A stretch of DNA of 56,460 nucleotides from Flavobacteriales bacterium. Lineage in GTDB: Bacteria; Bacteroidota; Bacteroidia; Flavobacteriales; Schleiferiaceae. The notes below the pieces were generated by a model. The model worked only from the letters and a program-made list of their open reading frames with translations. It ran no database searches and was not told the origin of the DNA. A program made the translations under genes and the position numbers. Position 1 is the stretch's first letter, and each line of letters begins with the position of its first letter. Location: contig PAND01000003.1 of the NCBI GenBank assembly GCA_002707525.1, forward strand, positions 21,155-77,614, written 5' to 3'. Positions 44,538-51,773 of this stretch are shown piece after piece.

Positions 44538-44561
44538 ATTTAGGGGTGGTAAATTCGTCTC

Positions 44562-45836
44562 ATGGATATTCCTTTAATACATCCTGGTTCAAAGGCAGTT
44601 CTCGGTTTTAGCGGCGGGGTAGACTCTGTTGTTTTGAGTCATTTTTTGATTGAACGTTACCAAATTCGACCTTATTTGCTTCATGTCAATTATGGTTTAC
44701 GAGAGGCGGCGGATGAAGACGAAAAATGGTGCCGTTGGTATGCTGCTGAAAATCGTTTTGAAATAATAGTATTCAAAGCAAAGCCTAGTGAGCGTACTGG
44801 ACAAAACATTCAGAATTGGGCACGAGATATCCGATATAAATTTTTCAAAGAACAAGCCGAGCTTCTGGGTGCTCAATACATCTTCACTGCGCATCATGCC
44901 GATGATAGAAGAGAAACTTTTTTGATGAATGCGCTGCGTGGAAGTGGATTAACAACTATGGCTGGAATGAGTAATAGTCAAATTATACGCCCGCTTGCTC
45001 AAATGGACAAAAGTGAGGTTTTGGAGTATGCGCAGCAGCACAATTTAAACTGGGTGGAAGACGCTTCAAATTCAACACTCAAATACAAGAGAAATAAAAT
45101 GAGGCATGTCCTTTTTCCTGTATTGAATGACGTGGAGCCAAGGTGGCGTGGAGGATTAAAAAAGTCCATAGATAATTTAACTCGAGACAGCACATTATTG
45201 AGTGGTCTATTGACTAACTGGGCCAAGGAGTATGTTCTAGAAAAAGACGGAGAATTATACCTGCAAATGGGTACTTGGACGCGTGAAGCCTACGCTCAAG
45301 TATTGCTGTATCGTTATGCCCGGAATTTAGATGCAGGATTTTCCTTTGAGGGGGTCGGCCATGTACTTACAGGTGATAGCGGTCAACGAACTTTAGGCAA
45401 ATCTCACATATTGATTAAAGATCGCGGTCAATTTATCATTGGGTCTATTACGCCAGTAGACCAAGGAGAATATGAGATTAAAAACATTCACGACACAGCA
45501 CATTTACCCTTTGATTTGACCTTTACGCCAAAGCCGATTCAGGAAGTTAAGTTTGTTAATGATCAAGAATGGATTTCAACTTCAATACCTTTTCCTCTAA
45601 CTCTTCGAGTTTGGAAACCTGGAGATAAATTTGTTCCCCTAGGCATGAACGGGCAAAAGAAAATAGCCGATTTTTTGAATGACTTAAGAGTGCCTGGGCA
45701 TCATAAAGAACGGGTATATGTTGCTGAACATCAGGGGCACATACTGTGGGTGTTAGGTTATCGTATTGCTGATTCTTTGAAAGTTGCTACAGGCGCTGAG
45801 ATGGCCTATCTTGCAGAGATAAACCCAAGACTATGA
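44562..45836 (+). CDS. tilS: tRNA(Ile)-lysidine synthase TilS
   Basis: 424 aa. It converts cytidine 34 of the CAU-anticodon tRNA(Ile) to lysidine so that it reads AUA. The PP-loop SGGVDS is at 17-22, followed by the family pattern HVNYGLREAADEDE, ARDIRYKFF, TAHHADDRRETFLMNALRGSG and NLNWVEDASNSTLKYKRNKMRH. The C-terminal substrate-binding domain has WKPGDKFVPLGMNGQKKIADFLND. Its stop overlaps the dsbD-like gene start by 4 bases (ATGA). Confidence 0.95.
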   Translation: MDIPLIHPGSKAVLGFSGGVDSVVLSHFLIERYQIRPYLLHVNYGLREAADEDEKWCRWYAAENRFEIIVFKAKPSERTGQNIQNWARDIRYKFFKEQAELLGAQYIFTAHHADDRRETFLMNALRGSGLTTMAGMSNSQIIRPLAQMDKSEVLEYAQQHNLNWVEDASNSTLKYKRNKMRHVLFPVLNDVEPRWRGGLKKSIDNLTRDSTLLSGLLTNWAKEYVLEKDGELYLQMGTWTREAYAQVLLYRYARNLDAGFSFEGVGHVLTGDSGQRTLGKSHILIKDRGQFIIGSITPVDQGEYEIKNIHDTAHLPFDLTFTPKPIQEVKFVNDQEWISTSIPFPLTLRVWKPGDKFVPLGMNGQKKIADFLNDLRVPGHHKERVYVAEHQGHILWVLGYRIADSLKVATGAEMAYLAEINPRL

Positions 45837-47722
45837 AACGTATTCTTGCCCTGCTTGCGGTAATTGTAACGACTGTGCTGTATGCACAGCCCCAACCTGT
45901 AAAATGGTCTACATCAAATACCATTGAAGAGGATAAAGTTAGAGTTGTAATTCACGCAGATATTGAATCGGGTTGGCATCTTTACAGTCAAAATTTGGAG
46001 GACGGCGGTCCGATTCCAACCTCATTTTATTTAGATACTTCGAGCGCCTTTGTTTCAATGGGTAAATGGAGCGAAGGAGAGGCTCACGTGGAATTTGATC
46101 CAAACTTTGACATGGATCTTGCGTACTTTTCAGAAAGTGCAGATTTTTCAATCCTACTTAAACCTTCGCAGAGCGATTTTGTAGTTAAAGGCGAATTAGA
46201 GTTCATGGTATGTAATGACGAAATGTGTTTACCGCCAACATACGTTGATTTCCGAACGGAAGTTTTGGATGCTCCATTACCTTCACCTTGGGAGGGATTA
46301 GGTACCACTTTTTGGCTAGGATTCTTAGGCGGATTTGCAGCGCTCATCATGCCATGTATTTTCCCTATGATTCCGTTGACGGTAAGCTTTTTTACCAAAC
46401 AGAGTAAAACGCGAAGTCAGGGAATTTTTAAAGCATCTATTTACGGAGTTAGTATCATAGTTATTTATGTTGGCTTAGGTCTATTGGTTACGTTGCTTTT
46501 TGGGGCGGATAGCCTGAATAAAATGGCAACAAATCCATGGTTTAATCTTGCTTTCTTTGCCTTATTTGTAGTTTTTGCTGCCAGTTTCTTTGGAGCATTT
46601 GAAATTACTTTGCCCTCTAGCTGGGTAAATAAGGCAGACGATGCCTCAAATAAAGGCGGGATGCTTGGTATTTTCTTCATGGCGTTTACCTTGAGCTTGG
46701 TTAGTTTTTCTTGTACAGGTCCAATCATTGGCTCACTCTTGGTTAAAGCAGCTTCAGGAGGATCTCTATTAGGTCCTGCAGTGGGAATGTTCGGTTTTGC
46801 CTTTGCCTTGGCTATACCATTCACCTTATTTGCCGCTTTTCCAGGCTGGCTCAATTCTCTTCCTTCATCAGGCGGCTGGTTAAATACGGTCAAGGTTACG
46901 CTTGGTTTCTTAGAGCTTGCCTTTGCATTAAAGTTTTTGTCAACCGCAGACATGGTCATGCAAACACATTTTTTGGAGCGCGAACTATTTCTTGCCATAT
47001 GGGTAGCTATAGCCTTCATTACAGCATTTTATTTGTTGGGAGCTTTCAGAATGCCACTAGATAGTCCTGCACAGAGTATAGGCGTGAGTCGATTGTTTTT
47101 TGCCATCAGTTTCATGATTATGGGCTTCTATATGTTACCAGGTATTTTTGGTGCTCCTGTCAAGCTTATAGCTGGATTCCCCCCACCAGAGCATTATGCT
47201 GAAAGTAAAGGCGGTGCTTATGCCTCTATGGTAACTGCAGTTGCTCAAGGACAGCATACTGCTACTGCTGATTTAGGGGAACATTGCCCTAATGGACTGC
47301 CTTGTTTCAACGATTTCGAAAAAGGATTGGCTTATGCTAAAGAAGTTAACAAGCCAATAATGATAGACTTTACGGGTTGGGGTTGCGTAAACTGCCGTAA
47401 AATGGAGGAAAATGTTTGGGTAGATGAAAGAGTGCATCAACGTCTTCGTGATAATGTAGTTCTAATTTCACTTTATGTGGATGCGCGGCCGGATTTACCG
47501 GAAGAGCAGCAATACACAAGCGAGATAACGGGCCGTAAAATCAAAAATATTGGAAACAAATGGAGTGAGTTCCAAGAAGTGAATTTCAAAGAAGTAAGTC
47601 AGCCGTTGTATGTGATCTTAGGTCACGATGACTTAACTCCGTTAGTTGAAAAGACTGCATATAACCTTGACGTTGAAAGTTATATTGATTGGTTAGATCG
47701 CGGAGTGGAGGCGTTTAAATAA
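45833..47722 (+). CDS. DsbD-like thiol:disulfide interchange protein
   Basis: 629 aa. The order is that of full-length DsbD. Signal peptide about 1-18 (ending LYAQ); N-terminal periplasmic domain about 20-140 with CNDEMC (the expected Cys pair). Then a CcdA-like eight-helix membrane domain (about 155-455) with conserved Cys-Pro elements ALIMPCIFPMIPLTVSFF and FSCTGPIIGSLL. The C-terminal thioredoxin domain has W-G-C-V-N-C (C518, C521). The protein moves electrons from cytoplasmic thioredoxin to periplasmic proteins, potentially including the TlpA-like thioredoxin at 653-1153. Overlaps tilS by 4 bases; no terminator is visible after it. Confidence 0.93.
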   Translation: MKRILALLAVIVTTVLYAQPQPVKWSTSNTIEEDKVRVVIHADIESGWHLYSQNLEDGGPIPTSFYLDTSSAFVSMGKWSEGEAHVEFDPNFDMDLAYFSESADFSILLKPSQSDFVVKGELEFMVCNDEMCLPPTYVDFRTEVLDAPLPSPWEGLGTTFWLGFLGGFAALIMPCIFPMIPLTVSFFTKQSKTRSQGIFKASIYGVSIIVIYVGLGLLVTLLFGADSLNKMATNPWFNLAFFALFVVFAASFFGAFEITLPSSWVNKADDASNKGGMLGIFFMAFTLSLVSFSCTGPIIGSLLVKAASGGSLLGPAVGMFGFAFALAIPFTLFAAFPGWLNSLPSSGGWLNTVKVTLGFLELAFALKFLSTADMVMQTHFLERELFLAIWVAIAFITAFYLLGAFRMPLDSPAQSIGVSRLFFAISFMIMGFYMLPGIFGAPVKLIAGFPPPEHYAESKGGAYASMVTAVAQGQHTATADLGEHCPNGLPCFNDFEKGLAYAKEVNKPIMIDFTGWGCVNCRKMEENVWVDERVHQRLRDNVVLISLYVDARPDLPEEQQYTSEITGRKIKNIGNKWSEFQEVNFKEVSQPLYVILGHDDLTPLVEKTAYNLDVESYIDWLDRGVEAFK

Positions 47723-47752
47723 CACATTATCTGATATTTAAAGTTCATAACA

Positions 47753-47780
47753 AGAACAATTTTCTTACCGTGGATGTTCT
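47753..47780 (+). promoter_or_regulatory. Inverted repeat upstream of the YopX-like gene
   Basis: AGAACA (47753-47758) and TGTTCT (47775-47780) form a perfect 6-bp inverted repeat with 16 bases between, ending 6 bases before the GTG start. It could be an operator or chance; support is weak. Confidence 0.25.
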
Positions 47781-47786
47781 CTTTAT

Positions 47787-48212
47787 GTGTTAGACAAACT
47801 TAATTCAAATGAAACAAGGTATCGCCTAAGAATTGGCGAGGATATTGTGGGTTACGCCCGTGAGATTGGAAGAACACGTTATTATTCGAAAGACCAGTTC
47901 TGGTGGAATGGGGCAATCATCAAACACAATCAAGTGGACGAGTGTATTGGTCTCAAAGATCTCAATAATAGGCCTTTGTTTGAATTCGACATCATTGAAT
48001 ATGCTATTGATGGAGGACGAGATAGAATGGGTTGCATTTTATGGGAACATAAGAAAGAGCAGTTCATCATAAAAGATTTAGACGATATCTCGCTAGATAT
48101 TCCTTTCTCCGTAGATGGATTGGTTCTATTTGCGTCAGAGGATATGAAGTTTCGTGCCCATCTGTTTGCTCAGCCAGATTTAATGCATGCTTTAGGGGTT
48201 AGAGACAATTAA
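47787..48212 (+). CDS. Small protein with YopX-like domain
   Basis: 141 aa starting at GTG 47787; no in-frame ATG occurs before codon ~85. The middle (about 50-95) resembles the YopX domain, where homologs read like CxGLKDxNGxxIYEGDIV followed by a beta-barrel; here it reads CIGLKDLNNRPLFEFDIIEYAI, then GCILWEHKKEQFIIKD. YopX proteins are mostly phage-borne and of unknown function. No phage genes adjoin, and base composition looks like that of its neighbours. It lies alone between the dsbD-like gene and tyrS. An AGAACA-N16-TGTTCT inverted repeat precedes it. Assignment is moderate. Confidence 0.65.
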   Translation: MLDKLNSNETRYRLRIGEDIVGYAREIGRTRYYSKDQFWWNGAIIKHNQVDECIGLKDLNNRPLFEFDIIEYAIDGGRDRMGCILWEHKKEQFIIKDLDDISLDIPFSVDGLVLFASEDMKFRAHLFAQPDLMHALGVRDN

Positions 48213-48253
48213 GACCCTATTTTAGCAATTCGAAAAGTTGCTAATCGATTCAG

Positions 48254-49534
48254 ATGAATACAAATTTTGTAGAAGAGCTACGTTGGAGAGGCATGCTCCA
48301 TGATATGATGCCGGAGACGGAGGAATTATTGACCAAAGAAATGGTTAAGGGCTATATCGGTTTTGATCCCACAGCAGATTCGCTAGGTGTTGGTAATATG
48401 GTTCAAATTATGACCCTTGTTCATTTTCAACGTGCAGGTCACAAACCCATTGCATTGGTAGGTGGTGCCACGGGAATGGTAGGAGACCCCTCTGGTAAAA
48501 GTGCTGAACGTAATTTGTTAGACCTAGATACATTGCAACACAATTTGGATTGTCAAAAACGGCAATTAGAAAAATTCCTAGATTTTGATTGCGGTGCTAA
48601 TAGTGCAGAAATTGTAAACAATTACGACTGGTTCAAGGAATTTGATTTCTTAGGTTTCATACGGGATGTGGGAAAGCATATGAGCGTGAACTACATGATG
48701 GCCAAAGACAGCGTTAAAAAACGCTTAGATACGGGAATGAGTTTTACCGAATTCTCCTATCAGTTAATTCAAGGATATGATTTCTACCACTTGTGGAAGA
48801 ATGATGGGGTGAAATTGCAAATGGGCGGTTCCGATCAATGGGGCAATATTACTACAGGCACAGAACTTATTAGACGATTAGGTCGTGGTTCTGCTCATGC
48901 ATTGACTACGCCACTAATCAAAAAAGCAGACGGCACTAAATTTGGCAAGTCAGAAGGAGGAAACGTTTGGTTAGACCCTCAAAGAACTTCGCCTTATGCC
49001 TTTTATCAATTTTGGTTGAATGCCTCAGACGTTGATGCTGAAAATTACTTGAAGATATTTTCAATTAAATCTAGAGAAGAGATAGAATCTCTCATTGCCA
49101 AGCATCAGGAAGCACCGTTCAAACGGGCACTTCAAAAAGCTCTAGCAGAAGAAGTTACGGTACGGGTTCATGGTCAATCAGACTTGGAAAATGCGTTGGC
49201 TGCCTCGCAGATTTTGTTTGGAAAAGCAACTGAAGAGCAGCTTCGTACTATAGATCGGGCAACGCTTGAAAGTGTTTTTGAAGGTGTGCCTCAATTTGAG
49301 TTGAATGTTTCTGAACTAGGAGGTGGTCTAGATATAGTGCAGGCTTTAGCGGAAACTACAGCTGTGTTTCCCTCAAAGGGCGAAGCTCGCAAGATGCTCC
49401 AAGGCAATGGCGTGTCTATTAATAAAACTAAAGTCGGAGCCAATAAAGTTCTGACCTCTGCAGACGTCATTGCTGGCGGTTTAATCATTGTGCAAAAAGG
49501 CAAAAAGAATTACTTTCTCTTAAAAGTGAATTAA
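48254..49534 (+). CDS. tyrS: Tyrosyl-tRNA synthetase with altered HIGH motif
   Basis: 426 aa, class I TyrRS of the bacterial short type. It activates tyrosine and charges tRNA(Tyr). Conserved landmarks: WRGMLHD and PETEELL at the start, GFDPTADSL (T40), [48 protein letters not shown], and the KMSKS-equivalent TKFGKSEGG near 231-239. A C-terminal S4-like RNA-binding domain ([17 protein letters not shown]) follows. The odd point is the HIGH signature, which reads G-V-G-N at 45-48, so both histidines are absent. A TATTTTAG box (48218-48225) may be its -7 element. The remaining motifs look intact, so the gene does not look decayed. Confidence 0.94.
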   Translation: MNTNFVEELRWRGMLHDMMPETEELLTKEMVKGYIGFDPTADSLGVGNMVQIMTLVHFQRAGHKPIALVGGATGMVGDPSGKSAERNLLDLDTLQHNLDCQKRQLEKFLDFDCGANSAEIVNNYDWFKEFDFLGFIRDVGKHMSVNYMMAKDSVKKRLDTGMSFTEFSYQLIQGYDFYHLWKNDGVKLQMGGSDQWGNITTGTELIRRLGRGSAHALTTPLIKKADGTKFGKSEGGNVWLDPQRTSPYAFYQFWLNASDVDAENYLKIFSIKSREEIESLIAKHQEAPFKRALQKALAEEVTVRVHGQSDLENALAASQILFGKATEEQLRTIDRATLESVFEGVPQFELNVSELGGGLDIVQALAETTAVFPSKGEARKMLQGNGVSINKTKVGANKVLTSADVIAGGLIIVQKGKKNYFLLKVN

Positions 49535-49535
49535 A

Positions 49536-50000
49536 ATGAGAGTTCGCACACTGACAATACCTATTCTAATTTTTGTTTTATCAATAAGTGGAGTAAGTGC
49601 ACAGGTGGATTACTTAAAACTTAGAGATCGTTATCAACTCTCATGTCGTATCGTAGATTCTGTGGAATTATCGGAGGCCAAGGTGTTTTACGATTCCATT
49701 GCTCAATTTGACATTAGACCCGGGCTTTTGGAATATTATAGTGATCATGCGTTTTTACACTATTTGATGTATCTCAAATGGTCAAATAGGGATGATTTGA
49801 AAATAGCTGCAAACTCCTACAAATTTTGCTGGGTTAAGCATCAGGACATGGATGCTTTATGGAGTCTTGGAATGGTTTATGGAGCGCTTGGTGATTGTAA
49901 ACAATCCATATGGTTTACAGAGCGTTATCTAGAAGAAAGGCCAGATGCTGAGATAGATTATAAGCAGGTTTATTTGAGATACAAAGCGTGTTTGGACTAA
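49536..50000 (+). CDS. Secreted hypothetical protein with TPR-like region
   Basis: 154 aa, starting one base after the tyrS stop. A signal peptide (about 1-22, ending GVSAQ) is followed by an alpha-helical protein. The segment from about 80 to 150 (DDLKIAANSYKFCWVKHQDMDALWSLGMVYGALGDCKQSIWFTERYLEERP) has the spacing of two TPR-like helical pairs, with ALWSLGMVYGALGD resembling a TPR core. Two pairs of cysteines occur. I do not recognise a named family. It is probably co-transcribed with tyrS and converges on the next gene, with 11 bases between them. Confidence 0.7.
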   Translation: MRVRTLTIPILIFVLSISGVSAQVDYLKLRDRYQLSCRIVDSVELSEAKVFYDSIAQFDIRPGLLEYYSDHAFLHYLMYLKWSNRDDLKIAANSYKFCWVKHQDMDALWSLGMVYGALGDCKQSIWFTERYLEERPDAEIDYKQVYLRYKACLD

Positions 50001-50011
50001 AATAATATTAC

Positions 50012-50746
50012 TTAGAGCACCACGTAATCAAAGACGATATCATCGATCTCTTTCAAGAAACGATCATTCGGGCGCTGAAAAAAATAAAACATCCCGAAAT
50101 CCCTCATTTCTGCTCCTTTGAGTTTCGCGTATTCAAATTCTTCTCCCTTATTCACTAAACAGTAAGGAATTCCGCTACGAAATATGATCAGCGTTTGAAA
50201 ATCAGGTTGAGATGGATTAGCACTGCGATTGAGGTAAGCCCAACACTCGTATTCTCCGAAATCCTTGCCTTCCCACCCCTTAGTTTTCAATAGATCTACA
50301 AGTGCGTCTCTTACGGCACCGCCGCGTTTACCTTCAAAGAAATGTTCAATGGTAAGAGTAGGAAAACTTCTACGTTCTAATTGCCTGCCTATTATTTTAC
50401 CGCTAAGAATGATTTCATGATACTTACTCATACGGCGGGCAGTACTTTCCCAAAGGCTGTCTATGGGGAATCCGTCTTGGCAAAATCCTAAAGTATCCTT
50501 CTTTACAGAAAGCAATGCAGCACCTGCCATTAATCTTTTATCCAGTACATTGACATAATCGTCATGTACCCATAGGTGCACGGTAGCGTCGTATTCACCC
50601 CCTTTGAAATTGGATGCGCTGACTCGTACAGAATCTCGTAATTCTAGTTGATCTTCACCATTATTCAATTGGGCTCCGCGTCTAACTACCTGCGAATAGG
50701 TGAATGTGCTCCATGATACCAGGAGCATTACTGCAATTTTTCTCAT
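50012..50746 (-). CDS. Hypothetical secreted protein
   Basis: 244 aa from the ATG at 50746, which overlaps the LuxE-like stop by 4 bases (ATGA); an ATG two codons upstream is also open. A signal peptide (about 1-18, ending TYSQ) is followed by a soluble domain with no motif that I recognise. Charged and aromatic segments (RRSFPTLTIEHFFEGKRGGAV, WEGKDFGEYECWAYLNRSANP) suggest a compact mixed alpha/beta fold. It is the last gene of the LuxE-like pair, and function is unknown. Confidence 0.7.
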   Translation of the reverse strand: MRKIAVMLLVSWSTFTYSQVVRRGAQLNNGEDQLELRDSVRVSASNFKGGEYDATVHLWVHDDYVNVLDKRLMAGAALLSVKKDTLGFCQDGFPIDSLWESTARRMSKYHEIILSGKIIGRQLERRSFPTLTIEHFFEGKRGGAVRDALVDLLKTKGWEGKDFGEYECWAYLNRSANPSQPDFQTLIIFRSGIPYCLVNKGEEFEYAKLKGAEMRDFGMFYFFQRPNDRFLKEIDDIVFDYVVL

Positions 50747-51720
50747 AAACATACCATTAGGTTACAGCCACGGATTTCACTTTTATCCAGACGCCCGTAT
50801 ACCTCAAATGTACCATTTTCAAAAACCCTGCCTTGGTCACTGATAGCTAAAAAACAGCAGCTATTTTGGTTGGCCAGGTCAATGATTTGAAGCGCACCGC
50901 GACTTTCATTTCTCACCGGAGCTCCTAGAGGATCCGAGATATCCCTTGTATAAACACGCATCCATGGTGGACATACAAAGTGTCCGCTATTTTTCATATA
51001 CGCCTGTGACAGTAGTTCGGTCATGCCGTATTCACTGTCAATAGGGCTTGAAGGAAACTTCGCTTTCAACTGAGCATGTACTTGGTCTCGGATAAGTTCT
51101 TTGCGCCGGCCCTTCATGCCGCCCGTTTCCATGACTCGTAGTTGCGGAAAATCCATGGCAGATATGGTTTCTGCAAAGTCCAAAAGTCCAAAGGTTACAC
51201 CTAAAAGTAAAGTGGGGCGTTGCTGCTTTTGAAGTGTTATAAGCACCTTTTCTAACGCTCCATGGTTGTATAGATAAAATCCACTTTCTTTCTTCCCAGA
51301 GCGCTTTATCATGCCCTCAGCCATAGCTACCAATGAAGATCCACTGCGCTCTAGATAACTCGGAAGTAAGGCCAATACCGTCCAATCCTCCAAGTCGCCA
51401 AATTCACGCTCGAATCCTTTTACATAGACCTGCTCGTAATGAGCCAATTCTTTTACCCAATGATTGCTCGGGGTTTCCCCTGTTGTTGCAGATGAAGTGA
51501 ATACAGTCTCTGGAGTAAATGCTCCCGTGACTACCCGGTGTTTCTTATAGAGCTCTACCGGTAAAAAAGGAATGTTTTTCAGTGCTTTGACTGCCTTTGG
51601 CGTGCGATTAATTAAATCACAGAACTTACCGTACACCTGATTATTCGCATACTGATACCGAAACATCTCAAGAGCAGCTGCTTCGAAATTTTGGTCAGTG
51701 ATGTCTGTGAAGTTGCGCAT
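50743..51720 (-). CDS. LuxE/PaaK-family acyl-protein synthetase-like protein
   Basis: 325 aa from the ATG at 51720; the frame is open to a TTG at 51753 but that lies in the terminator stem. The adenylation-type signature is visible: TSSATTGETPSNHW near 85-98, followed by LLLGVTFGLLDFAE and EYGMTELLSQAY. LuxE proteins activate fatty acids as acyl-AMP and load them onto a protein; in Bacteroidota, solitary members of this family have unknown substrates. No luxC or luxD is present. Its start codon directly follows the T-run of a strong terminator hairpin (51721-51749), so the way it is expressed is unclear. A hypothetical gene overlaps its end. Confidence 0.82.
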   Translation of the reverse strand: MRNFTDITDQNFEAAALEMFRYQYANNQVYGKFCDLINRTPKAVKALKNIPFLPVELYKKHRVVTGAFTPETVFTSSATTGETPSNHWVKELAHYEQVYVKGFEREFGDLEDWTVLALLPSYLERSGSSLVAMAEGMIKRSGKKESGFYLYNHGALEKVLITLQKQQRPTLLLGVTFGLLDFAETISAMDFPQLRVMETGGMKGRRKELIRDQVHAQLKAKFPSSPIDSEYGMTELLSQAYMKNSGHFVCPPWMRVYTRDISDPLGAPVRNESRGALQIIDLANQNSCCFLAISDQGRVFENGTFEVYGRLDKSEIRGCNLMVCL

Positions 51721-51749
51721 AAAAAAACCGCGGTCCCAATGGCCGCGGT
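51721..51749 (-). terminator. Intrinsic terminator after the TonB-dependent receptor
   Basis: ACCGCGG / CCGCGGT, a perfect 7-bp stem (51727-51733 with 51743-51749), loop TCCCAATGG on the plus strand, followed on the minus strand by seven T (51727-51721). The next bases are the ATG of the LuxE-like gene. Confidence 0.88.
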
Positions 51750-51773
51750 TCAAAATTACACTTTTGTATGTCG

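Noticed and set aside
46465-47019. 184-codon minus-strand frame inside the dsbD-like gene
   Set aside because: It lies wholly within a clearly coding membrane domain and shows no domain or start context.
48254-49534. tyrS as a decaying pseudogene
   Set aside because: Full length, no stops, and all other motifs, including the KMSKS-equivalent and S4 domain, are intact.
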